Origin: Winogradskyella sp. PC-19
GTDB taxonomy: Bacteria; Bacteroidota; Bacteroidia; Flavobacteriales; Flavobacteriaceae
NCBI RefSeq assembly: GCF_002163855.1
Contig: NZ_CP019332.1
Location: 2,521,145-2,585,144, forward strand
Length of the DNA stretch: 64,000 nucleotides
Direction: 5' to 3'
Shown here piece by piece: positions 33,937 to 43,420 of the stretch (position 1 is the first letter of the stretch; each line of letters begins with the position of its first letter). The notes beneath the pieces are model-generated. The model worked only from the letters and a program-made list of their open reading frames with translations. It was not told the DNA's origin and searched no databases. Position numbers and translations under genes: made by a program.

Positions 33937-34737
33937 ATGAACGAGAATGCTAATTATTTTGAAACCAATAAAGCCACTTGGAATAAAAAAGTAGCCATAC
34001 ATGCGCAAAGCGAAATGTATAACATGGAAGGTTTTAAATCTGGCGAAACCTCTTTAATGCCATACGAGTTAGAGGCTTTGGGAGATGTTAATGGAAAGTC
34101 TTTGCTGCATTTGCAATGCCATTTTGGACAAGATACGTTGAGTTGGAGTAGACTAGGAGCCAAATGTACAGCGGTTGATTTGAGTGATGAAGCTATAAAA
34201 TTAGCAACAAAACTTAACGAAGAACTTGAGCTTGACGCAGAGTTTGTTTGCTGCAACGTACTGGAAACTTCAAAACATGTTACTGAAACTTTTGATATCG
34301 TTTTTACAAGTTATGGTACTATTGGTTGGTTGCCAGATTTAAAACCTTGGGCTAAGATGATTTCCGAGAGATTAAAACCTGGTGGTGTATTTTATATCGT
34401 TGAGTTTCATCCTATTTTATGGATGTTTGATTATAGCGAAGGTCAACCAAAAATGAAATACCATTATAACCAAGACGCCGTTATTTATGACGAGTATGAA
34501 GGTACTTATGCAGACCAATCTTCAAAAATGGTTAGTAAAGAATACGGTTGGAATCATGGCTTAAGTGATGTTGTAAACGCATTGATTGAAGCTGGTTTAC
34601 AAATTGAATATCTCAATGAACACGACAAAAGTCCGTATGACGTTTTTCCTGATTTAATTAAAACAGAAGATGGGATGTATAAGATGGTAAATCAGTTGTT
34701 TCCTATGATTTTTGAGGTTAAGGCTGTTAAGAAGTAG
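33937..34737 (+). CDS. Class I SAM-dependent methyltransferase
   Basis: This 266-residue methyltransferase has motif I in SLLHLQCHFGQDTLSWSRLG (CHFGQ variant), the acidic residue in TAVDLSDEAIKLA, and motif IV in FDIVFTSYGTIGWLPDL. ERLKPGGVFYIVEFHP is the post-core motif. The C-terminal lobe (~170-266) is family-specific. It is monocistronic, divergent from the lipoprotein. The substrate is unknown. Confidence 0.88.
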   Translation: MNENANYFETNKATWNKKVAIHAQSEMYNMEGFKSGETSLMPYELEALGDVNGKSLLHLQCHFGQDTLSWSRLGAKCTAVDLSDEAIKLATKLNEELELDAEFVCCNVLETSKHVTETFDIVFTSYGTIGWLPDLKPWAKMISERLKPGGVFYIVEFHPILWMFDYSEGQPKMKYHYNQDAVIYDEYEGTYADQSSKMVSKEYGWNHGLSDVVNALIEAGLQIEYLNEHDKSPYDVFPDLIKTEDGMYKMVNQLFPMIFEVKAVKK

Positions 34738-34820
34738 CTCAACTAAACGACATCACTGTTTCACTCATTTTGACTTTAGCAATGATATGAGTTTTTCTAC
34801 TTTAGAAAAAAATAAATAAT

Positions 34821-35447
34821 ATGAAATTTATATTTACTTCTCTTCTGTCATTTTTAGTTTTATCATCATATGCTCAAGAATTTCCTGTTGTTAATTCAGA
34901 TTTGAAACTACCAGATTCATTAACAAATAAAACCGAAATAAGGATTTATAGAGATAGGGGAATGACAAATTATACTTCTTTGTTTAGAATGTTCAAGGAT
35001 GATAAAGGTAAATGGGAAGCAGAATTCTACGAACATTTTGGCATTGTTGATAAACCGTCAGATTTGAAGATCTATAAAACGAAAATCAATTCTAAAAATG
35101 ATATGGAGTATGTTTATTTAAACTTACTTAGAAGTTATATTTTTAGACTGCCAAATATTAATGATATCTTTTGGAAATTGGGTAGTAGAGGTGATATAAA
35201 AAAGGTGAAAACAAAGTTTAGGGGAAAAATTATTGAAGAGTATGATTATTTAAGAAAAATGGGAAGTTCTTACCTTGATAGTCGTGGTTTTGTTGTTATG
35301 GCTAAAGCTCGTGGCTGGGGAACTAATGAATTTAGATTTTCAAATATAGAGCATCATTTGAAGGAAAACCCAGAAGTTGATGAACTAATTTTTATGAAAG
35401 AAATAATGGATATAATTCAGAATGAGTTTGGTATATGGAAAGACTAA
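34821..35447 (+). CDS. Secreted protein of unknown function
   Basis: This 208-residue protein has a signal peptide (FIFTSLLSFLVLSSYAQ, cleavage ~18). The mature part is basic and aromatic-rich with no cysteine and no recognised domain. LKLPDSLTNKTEIRIYRDRG and GFVVMAKARGWGTNEFRFS are its most distinctive stretches. It stands alone: a near -7 match (TACTTTAG) lies ~20 nt upstream, and a hairpin follows the stop. Confidence 0.65.
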   Translation: MKFIFTSLLSFLVLSSYAQEFPVVNSDLKLPDSLTNKTEIRIYRDRGMTNYTSLFRMFKDDKGKWEAEFYEHFGIVDKPSDLKIYKTKINSKNDMEYVYLNLLRSYIFRLPNINDIFWKLGSRGDIKKVKTKFRGKIIEEYDYLRKMGSSYLDSRGFVVMAKARGWGTNEFRFSNIEHHLKENPEVDELIFMKEIMDIIQNEFGIWKD

Positions 35448-35459
35448 GTTTTTAAAATA

Positions 35460-35488
35460 AATCCGCTAGTTCTATAAACTAACGGATT
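35460..35488. terminator. Bidirectional terminator between convergent genes
   Basis: The stem AATCCGCTAGTT / AACTAACGGATT (35460-35471 and 35477-35488) is 12 bp with one mismatch and a 5-nt loop, between the secreted protein gene and msrA. T-tracts are short on both sides. Confidence 0.6.
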
Positions 35489-35494
35489 CATGAT

Positions 35495-36160
35495 TTAATG
35501 CCCAGCACCATTCTTTAAAACCTCAGGCATCTTTGCCTGAAAACGTTTTAACCGCGGTACAGATACACCTTGTATATAACGTTGATTTGGGTGAAGCCTT
35601 TCGTAATTTTGGTGATAATCTTCCGCAATCCAAAACTTTTGGAAAGGATATACTTCTGCAGCAATTTTAGCGTCTAGTTTTTTAGCTAAAGCTGCTTTTT
35701 TTTCTTCAATGATTTTCTTTTGTTCGTCATTTTGGTAGAAAATAATGGAACGGTATTGGCTACCTCTATCTGGTCCTTGACCATTAACCTGCGTTGGGTT
35801 TTGTGATGCAAAATAGACATCGACTAAGGTGGCAAAACTTACAACTTTTGGGTCGTAAATAATTTCTACAGCTTCGGCATGACCTGTTCTTCCAGTATTA
35901 CTAGCTTCGTAAGTTGGGTTTTTTGTGTAGCCACCAGAATAACCGCTAATAGATTCTTCAACGCCTTTTACACTTTCGTATACGGCTTCAACACACCAAA
36001 AGCAGCCACTAGCAAAATATGCACGTGCTTTACCATCTTTTATTGGTACTACTACTGGGTCAGCATCAATGACAGCTTGTTGTTTTTTGTTTATGTTTTG
36101 CGCAGAATTATTACAGTTGAATAATACTGCGATTGCTAAAAAAGCGATTAATTTTTTCAT
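35495..36160 (-). CDS. msrA: Peptide-methionine (S)-S-oxide reductase
   Basis: This 221-residue enzyme reduces methionine-S-sulfoxide in proteins. The active site GCFWC has catalytic Cys53 with Cys56, in FASGCFWCVEAVYESVKGV. Further family motifs are GYSGGYTKNPTYE, GHAEAVEIIYDP and QYRSIIFYQNDEQ. The N-terminus has a hydrophobic segment ending in FNCNN (lipobox-like Cys16), suggesting an exported, membrane-anchored form. No MsrB domain is fused. A -7 element lies ~30 nt upstream. Confidence 0.95.
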   Translation of the reverse strand: MKKLIAFLAIAVLFNCNNSAQNINKKQQAVIDADPVVVPIKDGKARAYFASGCFWCVEAVYESVKGVEESISGYSGGYTKNPTYEASNTGRTGHAEAVEIIYDPKVVSFATLVDVYFASQNPTQVNGQGPDRGSQYRSIIFYQNDEQKKIIEEKKAALAKKLDAKIAAEVYPFQKFWIAEDYHQNYERLHPNQRYIQGVSVPRLKRFQAKMPEVLKNGAGH

Positions 36161-36189
36161 ATTTTAATTTTTCTTTTTCAATAGTCGTG

Positions 36190-36197
36190 CAAAGTTA
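36190..36197 (-). promoter_or_regulatory. -7 element for msrA
   Basis: TAACTTTG on the minus strand matches TAnnTTTG; the predicted leader is ~24 nt. No -33 TTG in range. Confidence 0.38.
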
Positions 36198-36229
36198 TGT
36201 AACCTTATACTGATTTGTTTTAAAATTTT

Positions 36230-36265
36230 ATTAAATAAAAAAGCCCCTGAAAATTCAGAGGCTTT
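36230..36265 (-). terminator. Terminator after the CT398-like gene
   Basis: On the minus strand AAGCCTCTGA (36264-36255), loop ATTT, TCAGGGGCTT (36250-36241) forms a 10-bp stem with a G-T wobble, followed by a T-rich tract. Confidence 0.8.
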
Positions 36266-36285
36266 AATTACTATTGGGTAGAAGA

Positions 36286-37071
36286 TTATTTACTAAGCTT
36301 AGCAAATAACTTTTCCATTTTTACTTTTTCTTCTTCGGCTAATGCAGCGTCAACTAATATACGACCACTATGCTCGTCCGTGATTACTTTTTTTCTAGCA
36401 GCAATCTCAACTTGAACTTGTGGTGGTATAGTAAAGAAAGATCCACCAGATGCACCTCTTTCGATTGGTACAACAGCTAAACCATTTTTTACATTATTTC
36501 TTATACGGTTATAGGCAATAACTAAACGCTCTTCGATTTTCTTCTGATATTTAGCAGACTCATTATTTAATGCTTCTTCTTCCTTTTCAGTTTCTTTTAG
36601 AATGGCATCTAATTCACCTTTTTTGTGTTTTAAGTGCTCAGTACGTTCTTTTAATTTGTCTTTTGCATCAGAAATAACTTCTTTCTTTTGCTCTATCTGA
36701 ACCTTAAATTCTTTGATATGCTTTTCAGCTAATTGCATTTCTAATTCCTGAAATTCAATCTCTTTACTTAAAGAATTGTATTCTCTGTTATTTCTAACGT
36801 TGTTTTGTTGCTCAGTATATTTTTTAATAAGCGTCTTAGATTCCTCGATTTGATTTTTCTTTGCTTTAATCTCCTCGTCAATCGTGTTAAGGCTGTCGTT
36901 AAGCTTTTCTAATCTTGTGTTAAGACCTGCAACATCGTCTTCTAAATCTCTTACTTCTAAAGGAAGCTCACCTCTGATGTTTCTAATTTCGTCTACTCTT
37001 GAGTCAATTAATTGTAAATCGTATAATGCTCTTAATCGCTCTTCTACAGTAGCTTCAGCTTTTTTTGCCAT
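36286..37071 (-). CDS. CT398/CdsZ-like coiled-coil protein without zinc-ribbon cysteines
   Basis: This 261-residue protein is a long helical hairpin (~residues 10-185, heptad-like Glu/Lys-rich), followed by the compact C-terminal region of the C4-type zinc-ribbon family. In the family this region carries CxxC pairs. Here the matching stretches read RGASGGSFFTIPPQVQVEI and VITDEHSGRILVD, and the whole protein has no cysteine. It is therefore a metal-free variant, as I recall for other flavobacterial members. It is likely a cytoplasmic scaffold, co-transcribed with the Nif3-like gene 2 nt upstream. Confidence 0.85.
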   Translation of the reverse strand: MAKKAEATVEERLRALYDLQLIDSRVDEIRNIRGELPLEVRDLEDDVAGLNTRLEKLNDSLNTIDEEIKAKKNQIEESKTLIKKYTEQQNNVRNNREYNSLSKEIEFQELEMQLAEKHIKEFKVQIEQKKEVISDAKDKLKERTEHLKHKKGELDAILKETEKEEEALNNESAKYQKKIEERLVIAYNRIRNNVKNGLAVVPIERGASGGSFFTIPPQVQVEIAARKKVITDEHSGRILVDAALAEEEKVKMEKLFAKLSK

Positions 37072-37073
37072 AG

Positions 37074-38168
37074 TTATAAATACTTTACCGGATTTGTATT
37101 TGTGTTTGATAAAATGATTGCAAAATTACTAATTTTTTTCGAGAGATAGTCTACTAAAAACGTTTTTGTGAACTGTTCACTCTCATAATGCCCAATGTCT
37201 GCTAAAACAATATAATTTTCGGCGGAGAAAAAGTCGTGATATTTTAGGTCTGCTGTGATAAAAATATCTGCGCCAGCTGCTTTTGCAGCACCAATTGCAA
37301 AACTACCTGAACCGCCTAAAACAGCTACTTTTTTTACTGGCTTATCTAAAAATTTTGAATGCCTCACTGATGAGACTTTCATCTTTTCTTTTACAAATTT
37401 CAGGAAATCAATTTCGGATTGTGCATTGCTGAGCTCACCAATCATACCCATTCCTATATGCTGATTGGTGTTTTCTAAAGTGGTGACTTCAAAAGCAACT
37501 TCTTCGTACGGATGTGCTTCAAAAAGCGTTTTTAATATCTTAGATTCTAAGTGTTTTTGAAAAGTAAGATTAAGCTGAATCTCTTCTTCTTGTTGAAGTG
37601 TTCCACGCTCGCCAATAACAGGATTAGAGTCTTCATTACCTTGATAAGTGCCGATACCTTCAGTATTAAAACTACAATTGTCATAATTACCAATATTACC
37701 TGCACCAGCTTTAAAAATTGATTGTCTTAACTCATTGGCGTTTGCCTTTGGTACATAAGTGGTAAGCTTTTTTATAGTACCTTTTTGGGGCAGTAAAATT
37801 TGTTTATTTTTTAAATGTAATTGATCACAAATAATCGAATTTACACCTTGAAATGCGTTGTCTAGAGCAGTATGAATTGCAAAAATTGAAATATTATTTT
37901 GTATAGCTTTAATAACTACACGCTCTACGTAACTTTTGCCTGTGAGTTTTTTTAGACCTTTAAAAATTATAGGATGAAAACTAATGATAAGGTTACAGTC
38001 TTTTTCGATAGCTTCATCTACTACAGTTTCGAGTGTGTCTAGTGTTACTAGAATTCCTGTAACTGACTGTTTTTTGTCGCCTACCAAAAGACCAACATTA
38101 TCAAAATCTTCGGCATAAGCCAAAGGCGCTAAATCGTGTAAATGATTAATGACGTCTTGTACAATCAT
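37074..38168 (-). CDS. Nif3-like dinuclear metal centre hexameric protein
   Basis: This 364-residue Nif3/YbgI-family protein includes the mid-protein insertion domain typical of the long form. Metal-ligand motifs are SFHPIIFKGLKKL, IHTALDNAFQGVN and DIGHYESEQF. The molecular function is unsettled (GTP cyclohydrolase I type 2 is a historical label). The gene is divergent from lpxK, with 42 nt between the starts when lpxK is taken at 38211. Confidence 0.92.
   Translation of the reverse strand: MIVQDVINHLHDLAPLAYAEDFDNVGLLVGDKKQSVTGILVTLDTLETVVDEAIEKDCNLIISFHPIIFKGLKKLTGKSYVERVVIKAIQNNISIFAIHTALDNAFQGVNSIICDQLHLKNKQILLPQKGTIKKLTTYVPKANANELRQSIFKAGAGNIGNYDNCSFNTEGIGTYQGNEDSNPVIGERGTLQQEEEIQLNLTFQKHLESKILKTLFEAHPYEEVAFEVTTLENTNQHIGMGMIGELSNAQSEIDFLKFVKEKMKVSSVRHSKFLDKPVKKVAVLGGSGSFAIGAAKAAGADIFITADLKYHDFFSAENYIVLADIGHYESEQFTKTFLVDYLSKKISNFAIILSNTNTNPVKYL
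37121..37128 (-). promoter_or_regulatory. -7 element inside the Nif3-like gene, for the CT398-like gene
   Basis: TAATTTTG on the minus strand matches TAnnTTTG, 50 nt before the downstream start. It lies in coding sequence, so chance is a real possibility. Confidence 0.25.
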
Positions 38169-38210
38169 CGAATTTGTGTTTTTGTAAATATAAATATTAC
38201 TTTCGTGTTA

Positions 38211-39209
38211 ATGAAAATCCTAAGAATCTTATTATTCCCAATTGTACCCATCTACTTTTTTGTGACTTGGTTACGAAATCGATTTTATGACTCTGGCGTA
38301 AAACCTTCACAATCTTATGATTTTCCTGTTATTTGTGTAGGGAATTTAAGTACTGGTGGCACTGGGAAAACACCAATGATTGAGTACTTGATACGACTTT
38401 TGCAATCAGATAAAAAAGTAGCAACACTAAGTCGTGGTTATAAACGCGTTACTAAAGGATTTTTATTGGCTGATGAGAATGTCAATGTTGATATGGTCGG
38501 TGACGAACCGTTTCAGTTTTATAACAAGTTTAATGACATATATGTAGCAGTTGATGAAGATAGACAGCATGGTATTACCGAGCTTAGAAGTTTTGAGCCA
38601 CAACCAGAAGTTGTTTTACTTGACGATGCATATCAACATAGAAAAGTAAAAGCAGGTTTTAATATTTTGCTAACTTCTTTTGGAAAACTATATACTATCG
38701 ATATGGTGTTACCAACTGGTAATTTAAGAGAGCCAAAGTCTGGTGCAAAAAGAGCAAATGTTATTGTTGTGACCAAATGTCCAAATGATTTAACTGAAGA
38801 TAAAAAAGCATCAATTATTAGGAGAATTAATCCCAAAAATTATCAGAGTGTGTTTTTTAGTAGTATTAAATATTGTGATACTATTTATAGTTCAGAAAGT
38901 GAGATGTCTCTAGAAACATTATCTACTTTTACTTTGGTTACAGGAATTGCAAATGCTACTCCTTTAGTAAAATATCTGAAATCTAAAACTCTAGATTTTG
39001 AGCATTTAGAATACGGAGATCATTATAATTTTACAATAAAAGACATTGAACTCTTAGAGCAAAAGGAATTAATTTTAACTACAGAGAAAGATTATATGCG
39101 TTTGTTAGAGGTAGAGAGTTTACGCTCAAAACTATACTATATTTCTATAGAAGTTACTTTAGATAAACCTTTAACGTTTGACAGTTTAATTAAAGATTTC
39201 GTTAACTAA
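38211..39209 (+). CDS. lpxK: Tetraacyldisaccharide 4'-kinase
   Basis: This 332-residue enzyme phosphorylates the 4' position of the lipid A precursor at the inner membrane. The start at MKILRILLFPIVPIYFF is chosen over the ORF opening at 38142, which would overlap the divergent Nif3 start. An N-terminal hydrophobic anchor is followed by the Walker A motif in VGNLSTGGTGKTP, then SRGYKR, GDEPFQFYNKF and LDDAYQHRKVKAG. The C-terminal part is shorter and typical of Bacteroidota. Confidence 0.95.
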   Translation: MKILRILLFPIVPIYFFVTWLRNRFYDSGVKPSQSYDFPVICVGNLSTGGTGKTPMIEYLIRLLQSDKKVATLSRGYKRVTKGFLLADENVNVDMVGDEPFQFYNKFNDIYVAVDEDRQHGITELRSFEPQPEVVLLDDAYQHRKVKAGFNILLTSFGKLYTIDMVLPTGNLREPKSGAKRANVIVVTKCPNDLTEDKKASIIRRINPKNYQSVFFSSIKYCDTIYSSESEMSLETLSTFTLVTGIANATPLVKYLKSKTLDFEHLEYGDHYNFTIKDIELLEQKELILTTEKDYMRLLEVESLRSKLYYISIEVTLDKPLTFDSLIKDFVN

Positions 39210-41440
39210 GCCGAAGTTTCTGTTTTACCAGATAGAGCTACGTAAAGTTTCTTTTCGAAAGTCTCTTGTTTGAATGGTTTTGAGATGATATCATCAAAAC
39301 CTGCTTCGTCAAACTCATGCATTTTGTCTTCTAGTGTTACTGCCGTCAAGGCAAATATAGTCAGTTCTTTATTAAATAATCGAATGCGTTTTGTTGCTTC
39401 TAGACCACTAATTCCTGGCATATGTATATCCATTAAGACAACATTGTACTCCGTATTTTTGACCATTTCTACAGCGTCTTCGCCATTATCTACAATATCG
39501 CAACCAAGCCCCATTTTAGTTAATATCTTCTTGGTGATCATTTGGTTGATTTTGTTGTCTTCAACCACTAGAATCTTGATGTTTTCTAAGTCCAATGCTT
39601 TAATGTTTTCTATATGTTTACTTTCTTTCGGAGTTTCTTTTTTCTTCTTTGGTTCAACATGTTTTAAAGGCAGTTCAAAGAAAAAGCTTGTGCCTTTTCC
39701 AAGTTGACTTTTCAGAGATATTTTACCATTTAAAATCTTTATCAAACCTTTTACAATCGATAACCCAAGTCCTGTGCCACCATATTTACGATTAATCTGA
39801 ATTGATCCTTGTGAGAAACTTTCAAACATCTGTTCTTGTTTCTCTTTGGAGATGCCTATACCATTATCTTTAATTTCAAATTGCAAGTTGTATAAGTTTT
39901 TACTAACATTGTTGTGGTTCACTTTCACCCAAATATCACCATCTTTAGTAAACTTAATAGCATTTCCTAAAAGATTAATTAGTATCTGCGAAATCTTAAG
40001 TTGGTCACCAATATAATTTTCTGGTAAGTCTTTTTCGTATTCAAAATGAATCTGAGTGTTATTGTCATGAGCCGAATTATTAAGTGCGGCGATGACATTT
40101 TCGATTTTTGTTTTTAGATTAAAATCTTCAGGATCTAATTCTACCTTATTAGCTTCAATTTTATTTATTTGAAGTATATCATTAATAAAAGTCAATAAGT
40201 AATCTCCTGAAAATTTTAGAGATTTCAAATGCGGAATTTGCTTTTCCTTTGGTTCTTCATCAAGTAATAAATTTGTCAAACCAGTAACTGCATAAAGTGG
40301 TGTTCTTAACTCATGTGTTACCGTTGATAGAAAATTAGCTTTAGTTTTTGATGCTAATTCTGCTTTCTCTTTAGCGACAATAAGCTCATCATTTTTAATC
40401 TGAAGCATATTGTTTGTTCGTAATCTAATATTGTTGTTTTTGTAAAGTGAAAGCGTTAATAGCGATAAGATTGTTATTAAAGAGATACTCAGAATTGTGG
40501 TTATTCTAGCGAGATTACTTTCAGATTCTGATTCAGTAGGCTGGTTTTTTAACTGTTCGTTATCCGAATTTTGCTTACCAGCAATTAGATTAGGATTGTT
40601 TTCTGAAAATGATGTCTCTGCATTAATTACTTTTAGGGAATCAGTTAATTGTAGATGCTTATTTAAATAAAGGTTTGCAGACCTATATTGCTCTTTACTT
40701 TGGTGAATTTTACTTAATAAAAGATAGGCATCGTTAATATTTGATGTGTTACCATTTTCAATAGCTATATCAAGTCCTGTTTTTGCTTGGTCAAGTGCCA
40801 AATTAAATTCTTCTTTGGTGTAATAGACTTTTGCATTTTGAATATAGCTAGATGCTAATACGCGATTGAGTTCGTATTTTTTTGCAATTACGATACTGTT
40901 CTCTAATTTTCTTTGTGCTGTATCAATTTGATTTAATTCTAAATGTATACGAGCTTCGTTTAGATATACATCTGCCAGATATTTTTCAGAGTTTTGATCG
41001 TTAAAACTTAGTTGGGCGTTATTAAAATACTCTAGTGCAGGTTCATATTGTTTTAAGTTACTATGAATTACACCTCTTATATTATAGGTAAGACCAAGAT
41101 TGACCTTATCATCGTTTTCTCGTTGAATACTAATGGCTTTTGTTAAGGATGATAATGCTTTTTCGGGTTCGTCCAATAAAAATTGCAACTTTCCTATTTT
41201 GGTATTAATAACACCTAAACTTTTTTTGTCATCTATTTTTGTAGCAACAGTTAATGCTATTTCTAGACTACTTTTTGCATTATAATAGTCACCACGTTCA
41301 GTAAGAATTTTTGCTTGATTGAGTTGTTGTTGTAGGTCTAACACCAAGTCATCGGTGTCTAATTCGCCAGAATTTTGGCCGAAATTTATTATACCGCTTA
41401 GCATTATAACTAGGCAAATGAGTTGTTTAATCTGGGACAT
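39206..41440 (-). CDS. TPR hybrid sensor histidine kinase with receiver domain
   Basis: This 744-residue protein starts at MSQIKQLICLVIMLSG, seven codons inside the ORF that opens with TTG. The order is signal peptide, tetratricopeptide repeats (~35-270), a membrane span (~ITTILSISLITILSLLTLSL), HisKA with VTHELRTPLY, HATPase_c with NLLGNAIKF and GTGLGLSIVKGL, then a receiver domain with Asp671 in VVLMDIHMPG. The regulator target is not adjacent. It lies 27 nt after gap and probably ends the lipA-gap transcript. Confidence 0.92.
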   Translation of the reverse strand: MSQIKQLICLVIMLSGIINFGQNSGELDTDDLVLDLQQQLNQAKILTERGDYYNAKSSLEIALTVATKIDDKKSLGVINTKIGKLQFLLDEPEKALSSLTKAISIQRENDDKVNLGLTYNIRGVIHSNLKQYEPALEYFNNAQLSFNDQNSEKYLADVYLNEARIHLELNQIDTAQRKLENSIVIAKKYELNRVLASSYIQNAKVYYTKEEFNLALDQAKTGLDIAIENGNTSNINDAYLLLSKIHQSKEQYRSANLYLNKHLQLTDSLKVINAETSFSENNPNLIAGKQNSDNEQLKNQPTESESESNLARITTILSISLITILSLLTLSLYKNNNIRLRTNNMLQIKNDELIVAKEKAELASKTKANFLSTVTHELRTPLYAVTGLTNLLLDEEPKEKQIPHLKSLKFSGDYLLTFINDILQINKIEANKVELDPEDFNLKTKIENVIAALNNSAHDNNTQIHFEYEKDLPENYIGDQLKISQILINLLGNAIKFTKDGDIWVKVNHNNVSKNLYNLQFEIKDNGIGISKEKQEQMFESFSQGSIQINRKYGGTGLGLSIVKGLIKILNGKISLKSQLGKGTSFFFELPLKHVEPKKKKETPKESKHIENIKALDLENIKILVVEDNKINQMITKKILTKMGLGCDIVDNGEDAVEMVKNTEYNVVLMDIHMPGISGLEATKRIRLFNKELTIFALTAVTLEDKMHEFDEAGFDDIISKPFKQETFEKKLYVALSGKTETSA

Positions 41441-41467
41441 TAAAACATATTTTACAAACAAATATAA

Positions 41468-42484
41468 TTATTTATTCGACAAAAGTGTATTTTTTTCCGA
41501 TATATTACACATAAGATTAAGCAATCTTTGACTGTAGGCGGTCTCATTATCATACCAGCCAATGATTTTTACCATATCACCAATCACAGAAGTCATCTGA
41601 GCATCAAATATACACGAGTGTGGATTTCCGACAATATCAATAGATACAATTGGGTCTTCAGTATATTGAAGAATACCTTTTAGATGAGTTTCTGATGCTT
41701 TTTTAAATAGCGAATTGATACTTTGTATATCAACCTCTTTTTCAACATTGAACGTAATATCTGTTAGTGAGCCGTTTGGAACAGGGACTCTAATGCCACA
41801 ACCACCAATAACGTCTGCTAAATCAGGAAATATTTTAGTCAAGGCTTTTGCAGCACCTGTTGTAGTTGGAACTATTGATTGACCTGCAGCACGAGCACGT
41901 CTTAAATCGCGATGTGGTTGGTCGTGTAAACTTTGATCTGTAGTATAACTGTGAATAGTAGTAATGTAAGCCTGTTTTACCCCAAAATTTTGATGAATTA
42001 TATCAATCATTGGAGCTGCATTATTTGTTGTACAAGACGCGTTTGAGATTATTACTTCGTCACCGTTAATTGAATCTTCGTTAACACCTAAAACTATGGT
42101 CTTAATATTATCTTCAACTGGTGGCACTGATAAGATGACACGTTTAGCACCATTATTAATATGGTGTTGTAGTTGCTTTTTTTCTTTGAATTTTCCTGTA
42201 GCTTCAATTACAAAATCAGGTTGAAAAGACCTCCAATCTACTTTAGATATGTCTTTTTCATTAAGTAGAGGAATAGTAACGTTGTTAATAACGATACCTT
42301 TATTTGAATGCTTAATGTCATCGTCTAGGACACCATGAATGCTATCATACTTTAATAGGTGACTAAGCGTGTGTGCATCTGCTAAATCATTAATTGCAAC
42401 AATTTGTATTGAAGGATTTTTAGAAGCTAGTCTATAAACGCGACGACCTATGCGTCCAAAACCATTGATTGCAACTTTTATCAT
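41468..42484 (-). CDS. gap: Type I glyceraldehyde-3-phosphate dehydrogenase
   Basis: This 338-residue enzyme has the NAD site INGFGRIGRR, the NAD-selective Asp33 in INDLADAH, the catalytic Cys151 in SNASCTTNNAAP and His in YITTIHSYTTDQSL. DLRRARAAGQSIVPTTTGAAKAL completes the family. It overlaps lipA by one base. Flavobacteria often carry two gap genes, and this may be the second; which direction (glycolysis or gluconeogenesis) it favours is unclear. Confidence 0.94.
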   Translation of the reverse strand: MIKVAINGFGRIGRRVYRLASKNPSIQIVAINDLADAHTLSHLLKYDSIHGVLDDDIKHSNKGIVINNVTIPLLNEKDISKVDWRSFQPDFVIEATGKFKEKKQLQHHINNGAKRVILSVPPVEDNIKTIVLGVNEDSINGDEVIISNASCTTNNAAPMIDIIHQNFGVKQAYITTIHSYTTDQSLHDQPHRDLRRARAAGQSIVPTTTGAAKALTKIFPDLADVIGGCGIRVPVPNGSLTDITFNVEKEVDIQSINSLFKKASETHLKGILQYTEDPIVSIDIVGNPHSCIFDAQMTSVIGDMVKIIGWYDNETAYSQRLLNLMCNISEKNTLLSNK

Positions 42485-43356
42485 TAATTGATGTGTTTTT
42501 GCGCCTTGTAAGAAGAACGAACTAATGCGCTACTTTCAACATGCCTAAAACCTAGCTCTAAACCTATGGCTTTGTATTCGTCAAATTCATCTGGGTTAAC
42601 AAAACGTTGAACAGGTAAATGCTTTTTACTAGGCTGAAGATATTGGCCAATGGTAACAACATCTACATCATTCTCGCGTAAATCGTGTAATGTTTGTATA
42701 ACTTCTTCTCTGGCTTCGCCTAAACCTAACATAATTCCAGATTTTGTACGGCGTTGCCCCTGATTTTTCAGATATTTTAGCACACCCATACTTTTATCGT
42801 ACTTGGCTTGTATTCTAACTTCTCTTGTTAGACGTCTTACTGTCTCAATATTATGTGATACTACTTCTGGAGCAACTTCGATAATTCTGTCGATATGTCT
42901 TTCGACACCCTGAAAATCAGGAATCAACGTTTCTAGAGTAGTTTCAGGATTCATACGCCTAACAGCTTTAACAGTTTCTGCCCACATAATGCTACCCATA
43001 TCTTTTAGGTCATCACGATCTACACTGGTTAGTACAGCGTGTTTAATACCCATTAACTTAATGGAGCGAGCTACCTTTTCTGGTTCGTCCCAATCAACAG
43101 TTTCTGGTCTTCCGGTTTTTACACCGCAGAATCCACATGAACGCGTGCAAATATTACCTAAAATCATAAATGTTGCAGTGCCTTCTCCCCAACATTCACC
43201 CATGTTTGGGCAGCTTCCAGAGGTACAAATTGTATTTAACTTGTATTTATCTACAAGACTTCTTAATTCGGTGTATTTTTTACCAGTCGGAAGCTTAACA
43301 CGTAACCATTTTGGTTTGCGTTCAGGAAGTATATTTGATGCTGTTACTGTATTCAT
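42484..43356 (-). CDS. lipA: Lipoyl synthase
   Basis: This 290-residue radical-SAM enzyme inserts sulfur into octanoyl groups on lipoyl domains of pyruvate and 2-oxoglutarate dehydrogenases. Two [4Fe-4S] sites are visible: the LipA-specific Cys44, Cys49 and Cys55 in [13 protein letters not shown], and the radical-SAM Cys70, Cys74 and Cys77 in CTRSCGFCG. The C-terminal RSSYKAQKH carries the family RSSY motif. It is the first gene of a run with gap and the hybrid kinase, with a -7 element ~35 nt upstream. Confidence 0.97.
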   Translation of the reverse strand: MNTVTASNILPERKPKWLRVKLPTGKKYTELRSLVDKYKLNTICTSGSCPNMGECWGEGTATFMILGNICTRSCGFCGVKTGRPETVDWDEPEKVARSIKLMGIKHAVLTSVDRDDLKDMGSIMWAETVKAVRRMNPETTLETLIPDFQGVERHIDRIIEVAPEVVSHNIETVRRLTREVRIQAKYDKSMGVLKYLKNQGQRRTKSGIMLGLGEAREEVIQTLHDLRENDVDVVTIGQYLQPSKKHLPVQRFVNPDEFDEYKAIGLELGFRHVESSALVRSSYKAQKHIN

Positions 43357-43390
43357 TCTTTATTCTTTTCAAGTTGAAAAAATCAAAAAG

Positions 43391-43398
43391 CAAAGATA
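43391..43398 (-). promoter_or_regulatory. -7 element for lipA
   Basis: TATCTTTG on the minus strand matches TAnnTTTG, giving a leader of about 28 nt. No -33 TTG in range. Confidence 0.42.
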
Positions 43399-43420
43399 CG
43401 AAGTAAATAATTAAGAAAAG

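Noticed and set aside
39270-39707. 145-residue plus-strand ORF in the receiver domain of the hybrid kinase
   Set aside because: Antisense shadow of a conserved domain; Ser/Leu/Ile-rich composition without a recognisable fold.
42989-43414. 141-residue plus-strand ORF across lipA
   Set aside because: It is opposite to a gene with all six Fe-S cysteines; no domain, no -7 element, and codon use is that of a shadow frame.
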